From Nitrosomonas sp. Nm166 (GTDB lineage Bacteria > Pseudomonadota > Gammaproteobacteria > Burkholderiales > Nitrosomonadaceae): DNA of 51,124 nt. The DNA lies in contig NZ_FONE01000021.1 in the NCBI RefSeq assembly GCF_900112825.1, forward strand, positions 1-51,124, in the 5' to 3' direction. Position numbers and translations under genes: made by a program. This document shows positions 27,576 through 36,235 of this stretch, piece by piece (the stretch's first letter is position 1; the number at the start of each line of letters is the position of its first letter). The notes beneath the pieces were generated by a model that searched no databases, was not told where the DNA came from, and worked only from the letters and a program-made list of their open reading frames with translations.

Positions 27576-27830
27576 CTAGAATTGAGAGATATCAGTGATT
27601 TTACGCAGAAGTTGCGGCGATACTGTCCATTTCTTGCCATCCTCCGCCAGGATGGAAACAGTCTTTTTGTTGTAGCGCGTAATAATCCCGAATACTGGAG
27701 GTTCATTGTCAGGCTCGACGAGCATGCTTGTGTGAGCTCGCAGTTGGTGGAGAAAGCGAAGCCGCTCAACGATTCGTTTATTGAGATTAATGAGTTCTGA
27801 TTCATTTAATTGATCAATATCGATTTTCAT
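27576..27830 (-). CDS. Small KOW/SH3-like protein of unknown function
   Basis: An 84-residue protein with an N-terminal helical part (MKIDIDQLNESELINLNKRI, VERLRFLHQLRAH) and a C-terminal beta part (PPVFGIITRYNKKTVSILAE, DGKKWTVSPQLLRKI). The RYNKKTV.....G..W.VSP.LLRK pattern recurs in small proteins of other proteobacteria that, as I recall, have about ten more residues between the two parts (a strand beginning near the MLVEP segment). If so, this copy carries a short internal deletion. Function unknown. It lies alone, divergent from the vapBC pair. Confidence 0.65.
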   Translation of the reverse strand: MKIDIDQLNESELINLNKRIVERLRFLHQLRAHTSMLVEPDNEPPVFGIITRYNKKTVSILAEDGKKWTVSPQLLRKITDISQF

Positions 27831-27998
27831 GGATATGTCTTTTTCTTATCTTTGGTTAATGAGAGTAAACAGCATTGTATAGTTTTTGCTATTGACTGGC
27901 AGCGAGATTTATGCCATGCGTAATAAATTTTGACTTAATAATCGGAGTTAACTAAACTTAGTCAAGTCAACTCATTCCTATGATATGAAAATACTGAT

Positions 27999-28259
27999 AT
28001 GCTTACCATCAATATTCATGAAGCTAAAACGCATTTGTCGCGATTTGTCGAGAAGGCTGCGGCCGGTGAGGAAATCATTATTGCCAAGGCTGGCAAGCCA
28101 ATTGCCAAATTAGTGCCGCTGCACAGCTTACCTTCCCGTCGAAGTTTGGGTATGTTCAATGGGCAGTTGAAGGTACCGGAAGATTTTGATGCAGCCTTAC
28201 CCGATGATGTGCTGCTGTCATTTGGGGGAGTTATCGAACCATCGACTGAAAGTCTATGA
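27999..28259 (+). CDS. Antitoxin, Phd/YefM type (partner of PIN toxin)
   Basis: An 86-residue antitoxin that neutralises the downstream PIN toxin and probably represses the operon. The N-terminal Phd fold is clear: NIHEAKTHLSRFVEKAAAGE and IIIAKAGKPIAKLVPL. The C-terminal half (FNGQLKVPEDFDAALPDDVL) is the toxin-binding extension typical of Phd proteins paired with VapC. It overlaps the toxin by 4 bases (ATGA). A small palindrome ACTAAACTTAGT (27951-27962), 37 bases upstream, is a possible autoregulatory site. Confidence 0.92.
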   Translation: MLTINIHEAKTHLSRFVEKAAAGEEIIIAKAGKPIAKLVPLHSLPSRRSLGMFNGQLKVPEDFDAALPDDVLLSFGGVIEPSTESL

Positions 28260-28651
28260 TGCGACTGTTGCTTGACACTCATATTCTGTTATGGGCCCTG
28301 GATATGCCTGAGAGATTGCCTTACTCACTGAGAGCGCAACTGGAATCACCGTCAATCGAAGTTTATTTTAGTGCAGCCAGTATTTGGGAAATTGCCATTA
28401 AGGCGGCATTAGGAAAAGTCAAGTTTCATTATTCAGCAAGAGAAATTGCTGATGGTGCGGAGATAACCGGTTTTATTGAAATACCCGTTTCTTCCGAACA
28501 TGCGGCAGGCGTTGCGCATTTGCCGATGCTTCACGCAGATCCGTTTGATCGCTTATTAATTGCTCAGGCATTAGCGATGCCTGCGCGTTTTATAACTGCT
28601 GATGCTACGCTGGCGAGTTATTCCGAGCTGGTTGATTGTGTAGAAAAATGA
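28256..28651 (+). CDS. vapC: PIN-domain toxin, VapC type
   Basis: A ribonuclease toxin of 131 residues. The acidic site residues are visible in LLLDTHILLWALD (first Asp), SIWEIAIKAALGK (Glu), DPFDRLLIAQAL (Asp) and FITADATLASY (last Asp). The start overlaps the antitoxin stop. VapC toxins usually cut tRNA or rRNA; the target here cannot be told. It looks intact. Confidence 0.92.
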   Translation: MMRLLLDTHILLWALDMPERLPYSLRAQLESPSIEVYFSAASIWEIAIKAALGKVKFHYSAREIADGAEITGFIEIPVSSEHAAGVAHLPMLHADPFDRLLIAQALAMPARFITADATLASYSELVDCVEK

Positions 28652-28704
28652 TAGCGACTGTGAGCAGATAGGATCGGATTGCAGCCAAGGGGATCGAGTT
28701 TTGC

Positions 28705-28727
28705 AATGTAATGTAATGTAATGTAAT
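28705..28727. repeat. Pentanucleotide tandem repeat (AATGT)4
   Basis: Four perfect AATGT units (28705-28724) plus AAT lie 25 bases before the start of the histidine phosphatase gene and 54 bases after the vapC stop. Length changes would alter promoter spacing or leader length rather than a reading frame. Confidence 0.9.
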
Positions 28728-28751
28728 TTTTAGCTCCATTTAACATGTAAC

Positions 28752-29291
28752 ATGAACATCTACTGTATGCGTCATGGGTGCACTAACTATAATGACCTGG
28801 GTTTGTGCAACGACGACCCCGGTCGAGATGTGTATCTGACGAAAACTGGCATAGAACAGGCACAATCGGCAGCACTGGCGCTGCGTGAAGTGGCATTTGA
28901 GCGTATTCTGGTTTCACCGCTGCCACGTACGCGCCAAACGGCGGAAATTGTGAATCAGTATCATGCAGTGCCGATTGAGATACATGCGGATCTCGCCGAC
29001 ATCCGTTCCGGATTTGATGGTAGACCGGTATCCGACTATTTTGCTGCCATTGCTCAGGATCCGTTGCGCAGGCGCGTCAATGGCGACGAATCGCTGCTGG
29101 ATCACAAGCAACGTGTTTTGCGTTTTATCGACTGGTTAAAAGTGCAAAAGGATAAAATCCTGTTGGTAATTGCCCATGAAGAAACGATGCGAGTATTTAT
29201 TGCCTATTTTGAGGGAGGTATTGAAGATGAGCAACTTCGGGATATCCATATGGATAATTGCGAATATCGGCGTTTCGTTTTGAATCGTTAA
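28752..29291 (+). CDS. Histidine phosphatase family protein
   Basis: A 179-residue member of the phosphoglycerate-mutase-like superfamily. The catalytic His is in MRHGCTNYND, the second Arg in SPLPRTRQTAEIV, and the second catalytic His in VIAHEETMRVFIAY. HADLADIRSGFDGRP supplies the acid-region residues. The substrate is not evident; relatives include SixA-like and cofactor-type phosphatases. No strong ribosome-binding site is seen (AACATGTAACATG). The AATGT repeat lies just upstream. Confidence 0.88.
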   Translation: MNIYCMRHGCTNYNDLGLCNDDPGRDVYLTKTGIEQAQSAALALREVAFERILVSPLPRTRQTAEIVNQYHAVPIEIHADLADIRSGFDGRPVSDYFAAIAQDPLRRRVNGDESLLDHKQRVLRFIDWLKVQKDKILLVIAHEETMRVFIAYFEGGIEDEQLRDIHMDNCEYRRFVLNR

Positions 29292-29575
29292 TTACAGATT
29301 CATCTATTCATGCATCAGCTAGCCCAGGCTTTTTGCATGGAAGCTTTGTATAAGCCGTTCACGGGTTTCGATGACCGCGGGTGGTTTCCGATTTCACCAG
29401 CGATAAGCTCTGGCAAATTTTCCACTGCTAGAAAACAATGGCGGCTTCTATGGCTTATTGGCCAGGCGCATCATGGAACCAATTATTCATATGGCTATCT
29501 GATTGACAGCAATTTTTTTCGAGAAAATCATTCCATGAATTTTCTCGTTGTGTTGAAAATGCTCTTGGACAGCAC

Positions 29576-30259
29576 ATGTTTTACCTAATACTTATGACCA
29601 TTTTGTTGGTGCTTATTCTGGGGCCTTCTTACTGGGTGAAGCATATTCTGGCGAAGTACAGCCATCCAGAAGACCGCTATCCGGGCACTGGTGGCGAATT
29701 AGCGCGTATTTTATTGGATTGGGCCAATTTGCAGGCGGTCAAGGTAGAGGTTACAGAGCACGGTGATCATTATGATCCGCTAGCAAAAGCAGTTCGTCTG
29801 ACGCCAGATAAATTCAATGGTAAATCGCTTACCGCGATCACAGTTGCAGCGCATGAAGTAGGTCACGCCATTCAAGATAGGGATGGCTATCTGCCGCTAA
29901 AACTGCGCACGCGATTGGTACAGCTAGCTGCTCCGGCTGAGAAGCTGGGTGCGGCAATTATGATGGCTACACCCGTCATTACGGCTGTTACCCGGTCGCC
30001 CAGTGCAGGCATATTATTTTTACTCGGCGGTCTGTTGACGCTGGGTACTGCAACTATTATCCATTTAATTACCTTGCCGATGGAATTGCATGCCAGCTTT
30101 GCCCGTGCCTTGCCAATGCTGGAGCAAGGCAAGTATCTGATTCAAGGAGATGAGCGCCATGCGCGCAGAATTCTGCATGCGGCAGCCTGGACCTATGTCT
30201 CAGCTTCGCTCATGGCATTGCTCAATATCGGTCGATGGTGGGCGATTCTTCGGCGCTAG
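29576..30259 (+). CDS. Membrane zinc metallopeptidase, YugP type
   Basis: A 227-residue membrane protease of the zinc metallopeptidase 2 (YugP) family, substrate unknown. An N-terminal membrane helix (FYLILMTILLVLILGPSYWV), a soluble part with the zinc motif HEVGHAIQ near residue 93-100, and two or three further hydrophobic segments (AIMMATPVITAVT, ILFLLGGLLTLGTATIIHLI, a last one near 205-220) are seen. ELHASFARALPML is a conserved family segment. Preceding DNA (29292-29575) holds a 92-codon frame that I consider non-coding. Confidence 0.88.
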   Translation: MFYLILMTILLVLILGPSYWVKHILAKYSHPEDRYPGTGGELARILLDWANLQAVKVEVTEHGDHYDPLAKAVRLTPDKFNGKSLTAITVAAHEVGHAIQDRDGYLPLKLRTRLVQLAAPAEKLGAAIMMATPVITAVTRSPSAGILFLLGGLLTLGTATIIHLITLPMELHASFARALPMLEQGKYLIQGDERHARRILHAAAWTYVSASLMALLNIGRWWAILRR

Positions 30260-30408
30260 CGCACTTTGAGCGGGTAAAATTCCCGTATTTATGATATATA
30301 CGCAGTCTTGGCCCCGTAATATAAGCCCCTTACCATGTCGTATTTATGGTAACTACCTATTTACTCAAGAGTAAAATGATCAGTAATTTCTTAAGTTAGA
30401 GGACAAAT

Positions 30409-30843
30409 ATGAAGTATTCGATCAGGCAGCAAAAGGCAAAAGCCATCCGTGGATTTACACTACTCGAGTTGCTCGTTGTGATGGTGATTATCGGTTTGCT
30501 AGCCGCCTATGTTGGGCCCAAATACTTTTCGCAAGTGGGTAAATCAGAAATCAAAATGGCTCAGGCTCAAATCGATGCATTAGAAAAAGCATTGCATCAA
30601 TATCGCCTGGATGTGGGAAGCTACCCAGCCACTGAACAAGGATTAGCTGCGTTGGTGACCCGCCCCGGTAATGAATTAAGATGGCAAGGGCCGTATCTTG
30701 CAAAAATGCCTCCCTCCGACCCGTGGGGCCGCCCTTATGTTTACAAATATCCTGGTGAGCGAGCAGAATTTGATTTGCTTTCTTATGGAAAAGACGGTCA
30801 ACCAGGCGGTGAAGGTGAAGCGGCTGATATCAAAAACTGGTAA
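30409..30843 (+). CDS. gspG: Major pseudopilin, GspG type
   Basis: The major pseudopilin of a type II secretion system. The prepilin cleavage site is RG/FTLLELLVVMVIIGLLAA, with the conserved Glu5. The C-terminal domain has the GspG hallmarks SYPATEQGLAALVTRP, GPYLAKMPPSDPWGRPYVYK and the calcium-site segment LLSYGKDGQPGGEGEAADI ending in NW. The length of 144 is normal. AGAGGACAAAT precedes the ATG. It opens an eleven-gene operon to 40348. No prepilin peptidase is in the window. Confidence 0.94.
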   Translation: MKYSIRQQKAKAIRGFTLLELLVVMVIIGLLAAYVGPKYFSQVGKSEIKMAQAQIDALEKALHQYRLDVGSYPATEQGLAALVTRPGNELRWQGPYLAKMPPSDPWGRPYVYKYPGERAEFDLLSYGKDGQPGGEGEAADIKNW

Positions 30844-30853
30844 TTATTAGCGC

Positions 30854-32038
30854 ATGCGATATGAAGTGAAAGCAGTGCTGTCCGGGAAAGGTACTGTGCA
30901 TCTTGAACTGGAAGCCAGCAATGAGGAAGAAGCGCGCCTTCAGGTCATTGAACAGGGCGGCATGGTTTTAAGTGTGCGGCGAAGCTTTACGGGCTTGTCA
31001 TTGAAATCGAGCACTCATTTTCCCTTGGTTCATTTCAGCCAGGAATTGCTTTCCTTGCAAACGGCGGGACTTAGCCTGGTGGAAAGTATCGAAACCTTGC
31101 TAGAAAAAGAACAGGATGCCAGTAATCGCAAGATTATTCAAAATATTCTCGCGCGACTCTATGAAGGTGTCACTTTTTCGCAAGCACTGGAGGAATACCC
31201 GCAGGCATTTCCGCCTCTCTATATTGCAACCGTTCGTGCCAGTGAGCGCACGGGTGACCTTCCGGAAGCTTTGACACGGTTTATTTCCTATCAGACACAA
31301 ATGGATTTTGTACGCAAAAAACTGGTAGGGGCCTCCATATATCCCGTTTTGTTGCTGGTAGTCGGCTTTCTGGTTTCCATTTTTCTACTGGTATTTGTAG
31401 TTCCCAAATTCAGTGCGATCTATGATGATATGGGTAGTGATTTGCCGTGGCTTTCATTGTTACTGATTAAATGGGGACATTTTGTTGACGAACGCGGCTG
31501 GGAATTAGCCATTGTGACGGGAATCGCCCTTAGCGCGAGTATTTATTTCGTCACCCGATCAACCTTTCGAGCCAACTTGATGCAGTTATTATGGCGCATT
31601 CCAGCGGTTGGTGAACGGATGCGCGTTTATCAATTAGCCCGTTTTTACAAAACGCTGGGGATGTTGCTGCGAGGCGGAATTCCCATAACGCAAGCACTGG
31701 AAATGGTTAGCGGCTTGCTTCAAACGCATTTCCGCCCCAAAGTGGCAGCTGCCGCCAAGCATATCCGTGAAGGCAAAACAATTTCCAACGCCATGGAGTT
31801 AGAAGGATTAACAACCGCAGTTGGTAATCGCATGCTTCGTGTGGGTGAACGGACGGGTTTAATGGGAGATATGATGGAGCGAATTGGCAATTTTCATGAC
31901 GAAGAAATCGCCCGTTGGGTGGAATGGACCACCAAACTGATTGAACCGCTACTGATGGCAGTTATTGGTATTGTGATCGGTGGTATTATTATTCTCATGT
32001 ATATGCCAATATTTGAATTGGCTGGAAGCATCAATTGA
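30854..32038 (+). CDS. gspF: Type II secretion inner-membrane platform protein
   Basis: GspF/PilC family polytopic platform protein of 394 residues. It has an N-terminal cytoplasmic domain (MRYEVKAVLSGKGTV), the duplicated T2SSF helical domains (SQELLSLQTAGLSLVESIET; ARFYKTLGMLLRGGIPITQA), and three membrane helices (about 168-190, 220-238, 365-388). Signature segments TGDLPEALTRF and ERTGLMGDMMERI are intact. It starts 10 bases after gspG, and its stop overlaps the gspE start. Confidence 0.93.
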   Translation: MRYEVKAVLSGKGTVHLELEASNEEEARLQVIEQGGMVLSVRRSFTGLSLKSSTHFPLVHFSQELLSLQTAGLSLVESIETLLEKEQDASNRKIIQNILARLYEGVTFSQALEEYPQAFPPLYIATVRASERTGDLPEALTRFISYQTQMDFVRKKLVGASIYPVLLLVVGFLVSIFLLVFVVPKFSAIYDDMGSDLPWLSLLLIKWGHFVDERGWELAIVTGIALSASIYFVTRSTFRANLMQLLWRIPAVGERMRVYQLARFYKTLGMLLRGGIPITQALEMVSGLLQTHFRPKVAAAAKHIREGKTISNAMELEGLTTAVGNRMLRVGERTGLMGDMMERIGNFHDEEIARWVEWTTKLIEPLLMAVIGIVIGGIIILMYMPIFELAGSIN

Positions 32039-33726
32039 TCGAGGCAGTCACATCATCCGAAAACCAACCACCGATTGATATCAATCGTCTGGCTGATGCG
32101 CGGCAGAAAGCGCTCAGCCAAGGCGTTTCCGTCATGCAAGTACTGGAAGAAACCAGTGGTTATACGCCGCATGAACTGACGCAACAGTTAGGGCAATTGC
32201 TCCATATGCCGGTCATGGAAATGAAAGCAATCCATACCCTTAGTCCAGCATTTGATCTGCTGCCCTTCGCAGAAGCCATGCTGCATGAATGTGCATTATT
32301 TCGCCGGGAGCAAGGCTATTTACTCGCTGTCAGTAACCCATTCTCAAGCAAATTACGCGCCTGGGCGGAAGAACGCTTTGATATGCCGGTTGAGTGGTAT
32401 TTAGTTTATCCGGCTGACCTGACTGCTTTTTTTGCGCAGCAAGAAAAAACCATGCGCGCCATGGATCAGGTATTGCCTTCTGCCGAGCTGGACAAGATCC
32501 AGAGCGGTATTGAAGATTTATCGCTGAAAAGCATCAACGAAGGCACCAGTCAGGTTGTGCGATTGGTTCATTCCACCCTGTATGACGCGCACAAATCCCA
32601 GGCCAGTGATATTCACCTGGAAATGACCATCCGGGCGCTTTCTATCAAATACCGCATTGATGGGGTGTTAACTTCGATCGGTGTGATACAAGGTGCAGAT
32701 TTGGCTGAGCAAGTCATATCCCGCATTAAGGTCATGTCGGAATTGGATATTGCTGAACGCCGGGTGCCCCAAGATGGCCGTTTTAAAATTTCTATCCAGG
32801 GGCGGGAAATTGATTTTCGTGTCTCCATTATGCCGAGCATTTTCGGCGAAGATGCTGTGCTGCGTATCCTTGACCGACAGGCATTGTCAGACCAAATTGA
32901 AGGATTGACATTAAACCAACTGGGCTTTAATCCGGTGGCTATCGCGAGTATTCGCCGCCTGAGCTCGGAACCTTATGGCATGTTGTTGGTAACGGGTCCA
33001 ACCGGCAGCGGCAAAACCACGTCGCTGTATGCTGCGATATCTGAAGTAAACAAAGGCAGTGACAAGATCATCACGATTGAAGATCCGATTGAATATCAGC
33101 TATCCGGTGTGTTGCAGATTCCCGTCAATGAAAAGAAGGGGCTGACTTTTGCGCGTGGATTACGTTCAATTCTGCGTCATGATCCAGATAAGATCATGGT
33201 AGGCGAAATTCGTGATTCTGAAACCGCACAAATTGCCATCCAGGCTGCGCTGACCGGGCATCTGGTTTTTACGACGGTACACGCCAATAATGTATTCGAT
33301 GTGATTGGGCGATTCTCGCATATGGGTGTGGATCCCTATAGCTTTGTATCCGCTTTGAATGGGATCGCTGCCCAACGATTAGTGCGCTTGTTATGTCCGC
33401 ATTGCTCTGTAGACGAGCGTCCGGATGATCAATTGATTGCAGAATCCGGTATCGCAGCCGAAGAGGTTGATCAGTTCCGGTTTCGCAGCGGAAAAGGCTG
33501 CGGTCAATGCCGGGGAAGTGGCTATCGGGGAAGAAATGCGATCGCTGAGATTCTGATTCTGAACGATGAAATCCGCGAACTCATTGTGGCGCAGGAGCCG
33601 ATACGCCGCATTAAAGAAGCGGCAAAAAATAATGGCACGCGTTTCCTGCGGGAAGCCGCTTTAGATATGGTCAGACAAGGATTGACCAGCTTAGAGGAGG
33701 CCAATCGTGTCACGATTGTGGCGTGA
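32035..33726 (+). CDS. gspE: Type II secretion/pilus assembly ATPase
   Basis: A hexameric assembly ATPase of 563 residues. The chosen start is TTG at 32035, overlapping the gspF stop (TTGA). Domains: an N-terminal T2SSE_N/MshEN-like part (about 1-130) and a catalytic core with Walker A GPTGSGKTTSLYA (about 321-333), Asp box DPDKIMVGEIRDSETA, Walker B/His box GHLVFTTVHANN, and the zinc tetracysteine CPHC...CGQC (about 459-492). The sequence is more GspE/PilB-like than PilT-like. Its 3' end overlaps the next gene by 20 bases. Confidence 0.94.
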   Translation: MIEAVTSSENQPPIDINRLADARQKALSQGVSVMQVLEETSGYTPHELTQQLGQLLHMPVMEMKAIHTLSPAFDLLPFAEAMLHECALFRREQGYLLAVSNPFSSKLRAWAEERFDMPVEWYLVYPADLTAFFAQQEKTMRAMDQVLPSAELDKIQSGIEDLSLKSINEGTSQVVRLVHSTLYDAHKSQASDIHLEMTIRALSIKYRIDGVLTSIGVIQGADLAEQVISRIKVMSELDIAERRVPQDGRFKISIQGREIDFRVSIMPSIFGEDAVLRILDRQALSDQIEGLTLNQLGFNPVAIASIRRLSSEPYGMLLVTGPTGSGKTTSLYAAISEVNKGSDKIITIEDPIEYQLSGVLQIPVNEKKGLTFARGLRSILRHDPDKIMVGEIRDSETAQIAIQAALTGHLVFTTVHANNVFDVIGRFSHMGVDPYSFVSALNGIAAQRLVRLLCPHCSVDERPDDQLIAESGIAAEEVDQFRFRSGKGCGQCRGSGYRGRNAIAEILILNDEIRELIVAQEPIRRIKEAAKNNGTRFLREAALDMVRQGLTSLEEANRVTIVA

Positions 33727-34540
33727 TCAGATTCAGGTTTTTCTAGCCCCTGAGCGGGTCAATTTAGTGCGATTCTTGCGCGGCTTCAAACCCGTGCAGG
33801 TCGCTAAAGTGACTGCATTGTGCAAGCGCGCTCAAGGTGCGCCGATCTGGCAATCGGCGTTACAACAACTAGAAAAGAATCTGGCTGATGCAGCTGGCAC
33901 AGAATTGGCAATCACGTTATCCAATCACTTTGTTCGCTATGTGACACTGCCACCCCAGTCGGAAATCGCAACGCCAGAGGAGGTAAAGTCCTACGCCACT
34001 TTTCGGATGCGTGAAGTTTATGCTGAGCATGTCGACACGTGGATACTCAGTATCAGTGAATGGAATCCGATCAATGGCGCTATTTGTGCGGCGATACCTC
34101 GTGATTTGATGGCGCGGCTGGAACAAATGGCAACCCATTATCATTGTAAACTCAAAGACATCGAGCCCTATCTGGCATCTGTGTATGACCACTGGCACAA
34201 GCAGCTGAGCGGCACTAAAATATATTTTGCCGTGATAGAAAGCGGACGGATATGTATTGCCTTATTGACCAATGGAATCTGGCACAGTATCCGCAATCAG
34301 CGGATTTTACATAGTGTGGCCCATGAGCTTCTTACTGCACTGGATCAGGAAGCGATTTTTTTCGGAAACAAAGAAGCTGTCGAATTAGTACATGTGTTTG
34401 CACCTGAACATCCGGAGCTTACTTTACCCAGTAACTGCGGATGGCGCATAGCTCCGATACCTACCCAACAGATACCCGTATTGGCACATTACCCATCCGC
34501 GCTCGCCAATCATTCCGAGATGGATCAATGCCCCGCTTAA
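33707..34540 (+). CDS. PilM/GspL-like actin-fold assembly protein
   Basis: The 277-residue protein reads like the cytoplasmic actin-like domain of GspL or PilM, with weak sequence conservation: LAITLSNHFVRYVTLPPQSE, YATFRMREVYAEHVDTW, NGAICAAIPRDLMARLEQMA, and KIYFAVIESGRICIALL. No membrane helix is seen, unlike GspL, so the layout is closer to separate PilM. It would link the ATPase to inner-membrane partners. Overlaps with gspE (20 bases) and the next gene (13 bases) indicate coupling. The homology call rests on position and fold-like pattern. Confidence 0.65.
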   Translation: MSRLWRDQIQVFLAPERVNLVRFLRGFKPVQVAKVTALCKRAQGAPIWQSALQQLEKNLADAAGTELAITLSNHFVRYVTLPPQSEIATPEEVKSYATFRMREVYAEHVDTWILSISEWNPINGAICAAIPRDLMARLEQMATHYHCKLKDIEPYLASVYDHWHKQLSGTKIYFAVIESGRICIALLTNGIWHSIRNQRILHSVAHELLTALDQEAIFFGNKEAVELVHVFAPEHPELTLPSNCGWRIAPIPTQQIPVLAHYPSALANHSEMDQCPA

Positions 34541-35076
34541 GATTAAAATTTCCCTATCATGAGCAGTCAATACCTTATGTGGATTTCTCAATACTGTTCG
34601 TCGGCCTGCTGATTTTAGCCGGCGTGGTTTTGCAATACCGGTATGTTACTGAAGAAGTGAGTTACTGGGGTAACCGCGTCGAACGCTTAGAAAAACAGCA
34701 ACAACAAAAAGCTGCGCCGCGTACACGCGCAACATCACGGATCAGAGAATTTAGCCAGGAAATTCGTAAAGAAATCACGCAGGCCAATGTGATACTGGAT
34801 CAAATCAATTTACCGTGGGAAACATTATTTGATTCAATCGAGTCTGCTGCGACTGAGGAAATCGCGTTATTATCACTGCAACCGAATGTATCCAACCGGA
34901 CACTGCGAATCAATGGCGAGGCCAAGAATATGTCCGAGCTGCTTGATTTTGTGGAAGCGCTTGAACGCGAACCGGTGTTTGAAAATGTGCACTTGCTCAA
35001 CTACAAAGTAAAACAGGACAATCCACATCGACCGATTGTTTTCCTGCTGACAGCCGCATGGATTGGAATTTCTTGA
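34528..35076 (+). CDS. PilN-like inner-membrane protein
   Basis: With the ATG at 34528 (MPRLRLKFPYHEQ) the protein has 182 residues: a short cytoplasmic tail, one membrane helix (about 20-38, FSILFVGLLILAGVVLQY), a coiled coil (about 45-95, SYWGNRVERLEKQQQQK), and a ferredoxin-like periplasmic domain (ALLSLQPNVSNRTLRINGEA, MSELLDFVEALER, FENVHLLNYKV). This is the PilN/GspL-C layout. Upstream in-frame starts exist to 34441 but would overlap the previous gene by 100 bases. It overlaps the next gene by 19 bases. Confidence 0.7.
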   Translation: MPRLRLKFPYHEQSIPYVDFSILFVGLLILAGVVLQYRYVTEEVSYWGNRVERLEKQQQQKAAPRTRATSRIREFSQEIRKEITQANVILDQINLPWETLFDSIESAATEEIALLSLQPNVSNRTLRINGEAKNMSELLDFVEALEREPVFENVHLLNYKVKQDNPHRPIVFLLTAAWIGIS

Positions 35077-35654
35077 AAACTGAAACACTACAAACACAAT
35101 TGAACCGGCTGGTGCCGCAACTGCGCTGGCACATCGGCCGCTTGGGGACGATAGGTAAAATCGGTGTGGGCCTGCTGGTGGCTACCAGTATCTATTTTTT
35201 TTCGGCAGTTTTACCGCAAGAATCTGTTCTAGAGAAATTGAAGGAGCGCGCTGAAATATTACAAGTACAAGCGTTATCAAAACAAGCACCAGCTGATTCG
35301 GAAGCTGGGAGGAAAATGAGCGGAGACCAGGCGCTGCAAGCGTTTTATGACTTTTTTCCGCGTATCGACTCCTCCCCTTTCTGGATCCGGGAATTAGTGC
35401 GTATCGCTAAAAAGCAAAACGTGGAGCTCAGCAGCAGTGAATATCGGCTGGTCAATGAAAGTGATGCACGCCTGGCCCGTTACGAGATGATCTTGCCAGT
35501 CAGAGGCAGTTATCCCCAGATACGCGCTTTTATAGCGGATGCGCTTGAAGTGATTCCAGCAATAGCGATTTCTGCGATTGCGATTAAACGTGAAAACATA
35601 ACCTCTGAGAAGCTCGAAGTTCGCCTTGAGGTTAATCTTTACCTGAATAAATAA
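35058..35654 (+). CDS. PilO/GspM-like inner-membrane protein
   Basis: The 198-residue protein has one membrane helix (about 33-52, KIGVGLLVATSIYFFSAV), a coiled-coil segment (SVLEKLKERAEILQVQALSK), and a C-terminal ferredoxin-like domain (ARYEMILPVRGSYPQIRAFI, EVIPAIAISAIAIKRENI, LEVRLEVNLYL) as in PilO and GspM. With the preceding gene it would form the alignment subcomplex between platform and secretin. Assignment rests on layout and gene order, not on strong motifs. Confidence 0.7.
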   Translation: MDWNFLKTETLQTQLNRLVPQLRWHIGRLGTIGKIGVGLLVATSIYFFSAVLPQESVLEKLKERAEILQVQALSKQAPADSEAGRKMSGDQALQAFYDFFPRIDSSPFWIRELVRIAKKQNVELSSSEYRLVNESDARLARYEMILPVRGSYPQIRAFIADALEVIPAIAISAIAIKRENITSEKLEVRLEVNLYLNK

Positions 35655-35659
35655 ACCTG

Positions 35660-36235
35660 ATGGATTCAACCGAAAAAAGAAGAAAATTATTATTGGGCGG
35701 TGCTTTGATCGCAACATTGGTTGCCGTTGTGCTGGTCGAAGAAGAAGGTGAGGAAAGCACAATAGACACTGTGCAACCGATACAGTCCGCCAGATCACCC
35801 AGCGATAAGGTAAAAGCTCAGGCAGGTCATTCCGAGTATCTGGATGTGAGTAAGCTTGGTCAAAGAAAGTTTAATCCATCAGCGGGAGAGTTATTTGTGT
35901 CCACCACATGGGCGCCTAAACAGCCTCCAATCAGCCTGGAAGAACAAGCAGCCAAAGCTGAACAAATGGCAAAAGAAAAAGCATCGGCTCCTCCATCAGC
36001 ACCCACAGCACCACCTTTGCAATTCAAATATACCGGTAAGGCCATTGCAGACAATACAACATGGGTCTTTCTTTCCCAATCAGGAGAAAATCATATTGCT
36101 AAAATAGGGACAAAGATTAATGACAAATACCGGCTGGATTCGATCAATGACGATGCGATTACCCTAACTTATCTTCCGCTGAATATCAAACAGACACTCA
36201 CAATCAATAATAAAATAGCAGGAAATTTCCGATGA
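35660..36235 (+). CDS. PilP/GspC-like connector protein
   Basis: The 191-residue protein has an N-terminal membrane helix (about 10-26, LLLGGALIATLVAVVLV), a disordered Pro/Ala-rich linker (about 80-118, KEKASAPPSAPTAPP), and a C-terminal beta domain resembling the homology region of GspC/PilP (LQFKYTGKAIADNTTWVFLS, HIAKIGTKINDKYRLDSIND, LPLNIKQTLTI). It would contact the secretin encoded next, whose ATG overlaps its stop (ATGA). No PDZ domain is present. Confidence 0.72.
   Translation: MDSTEKRRKLLLGGALIATLVAVVLVEEEGEESTIDTVQPIQSARSPSDKVKAQAGHSEYLDVSKLGQRKFNPSAGELFVSTTWAPKQPPISLEEQAAKAEQMAKEKASAPPSAPTAPPLQFKYTGKAIADNTTWVFLSQSGENHIAKIGTKINDKYRLDSINDDAITLTYLPLNIKQTLTINNKIAGNFR

Noticed and set aside
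27527..27805. 92-codon minus-strand frame overlapping the KOW-like gene
   Set aside because: It lies in another phase over the better-supported 84-residue frame and has no family likeness.
28705..28727. AATGT array as a CRISPR-like repeat
   Set aside because: Units are five bases with no spacers and no cas genes are nearby.
29310..29588. 92-codon frame between the histidine phosphatase and the metallopeptidase
   Set aside because: No ribosome-binding site, no recognisable family, and it overlaps the start of the metallopeptidase gene.
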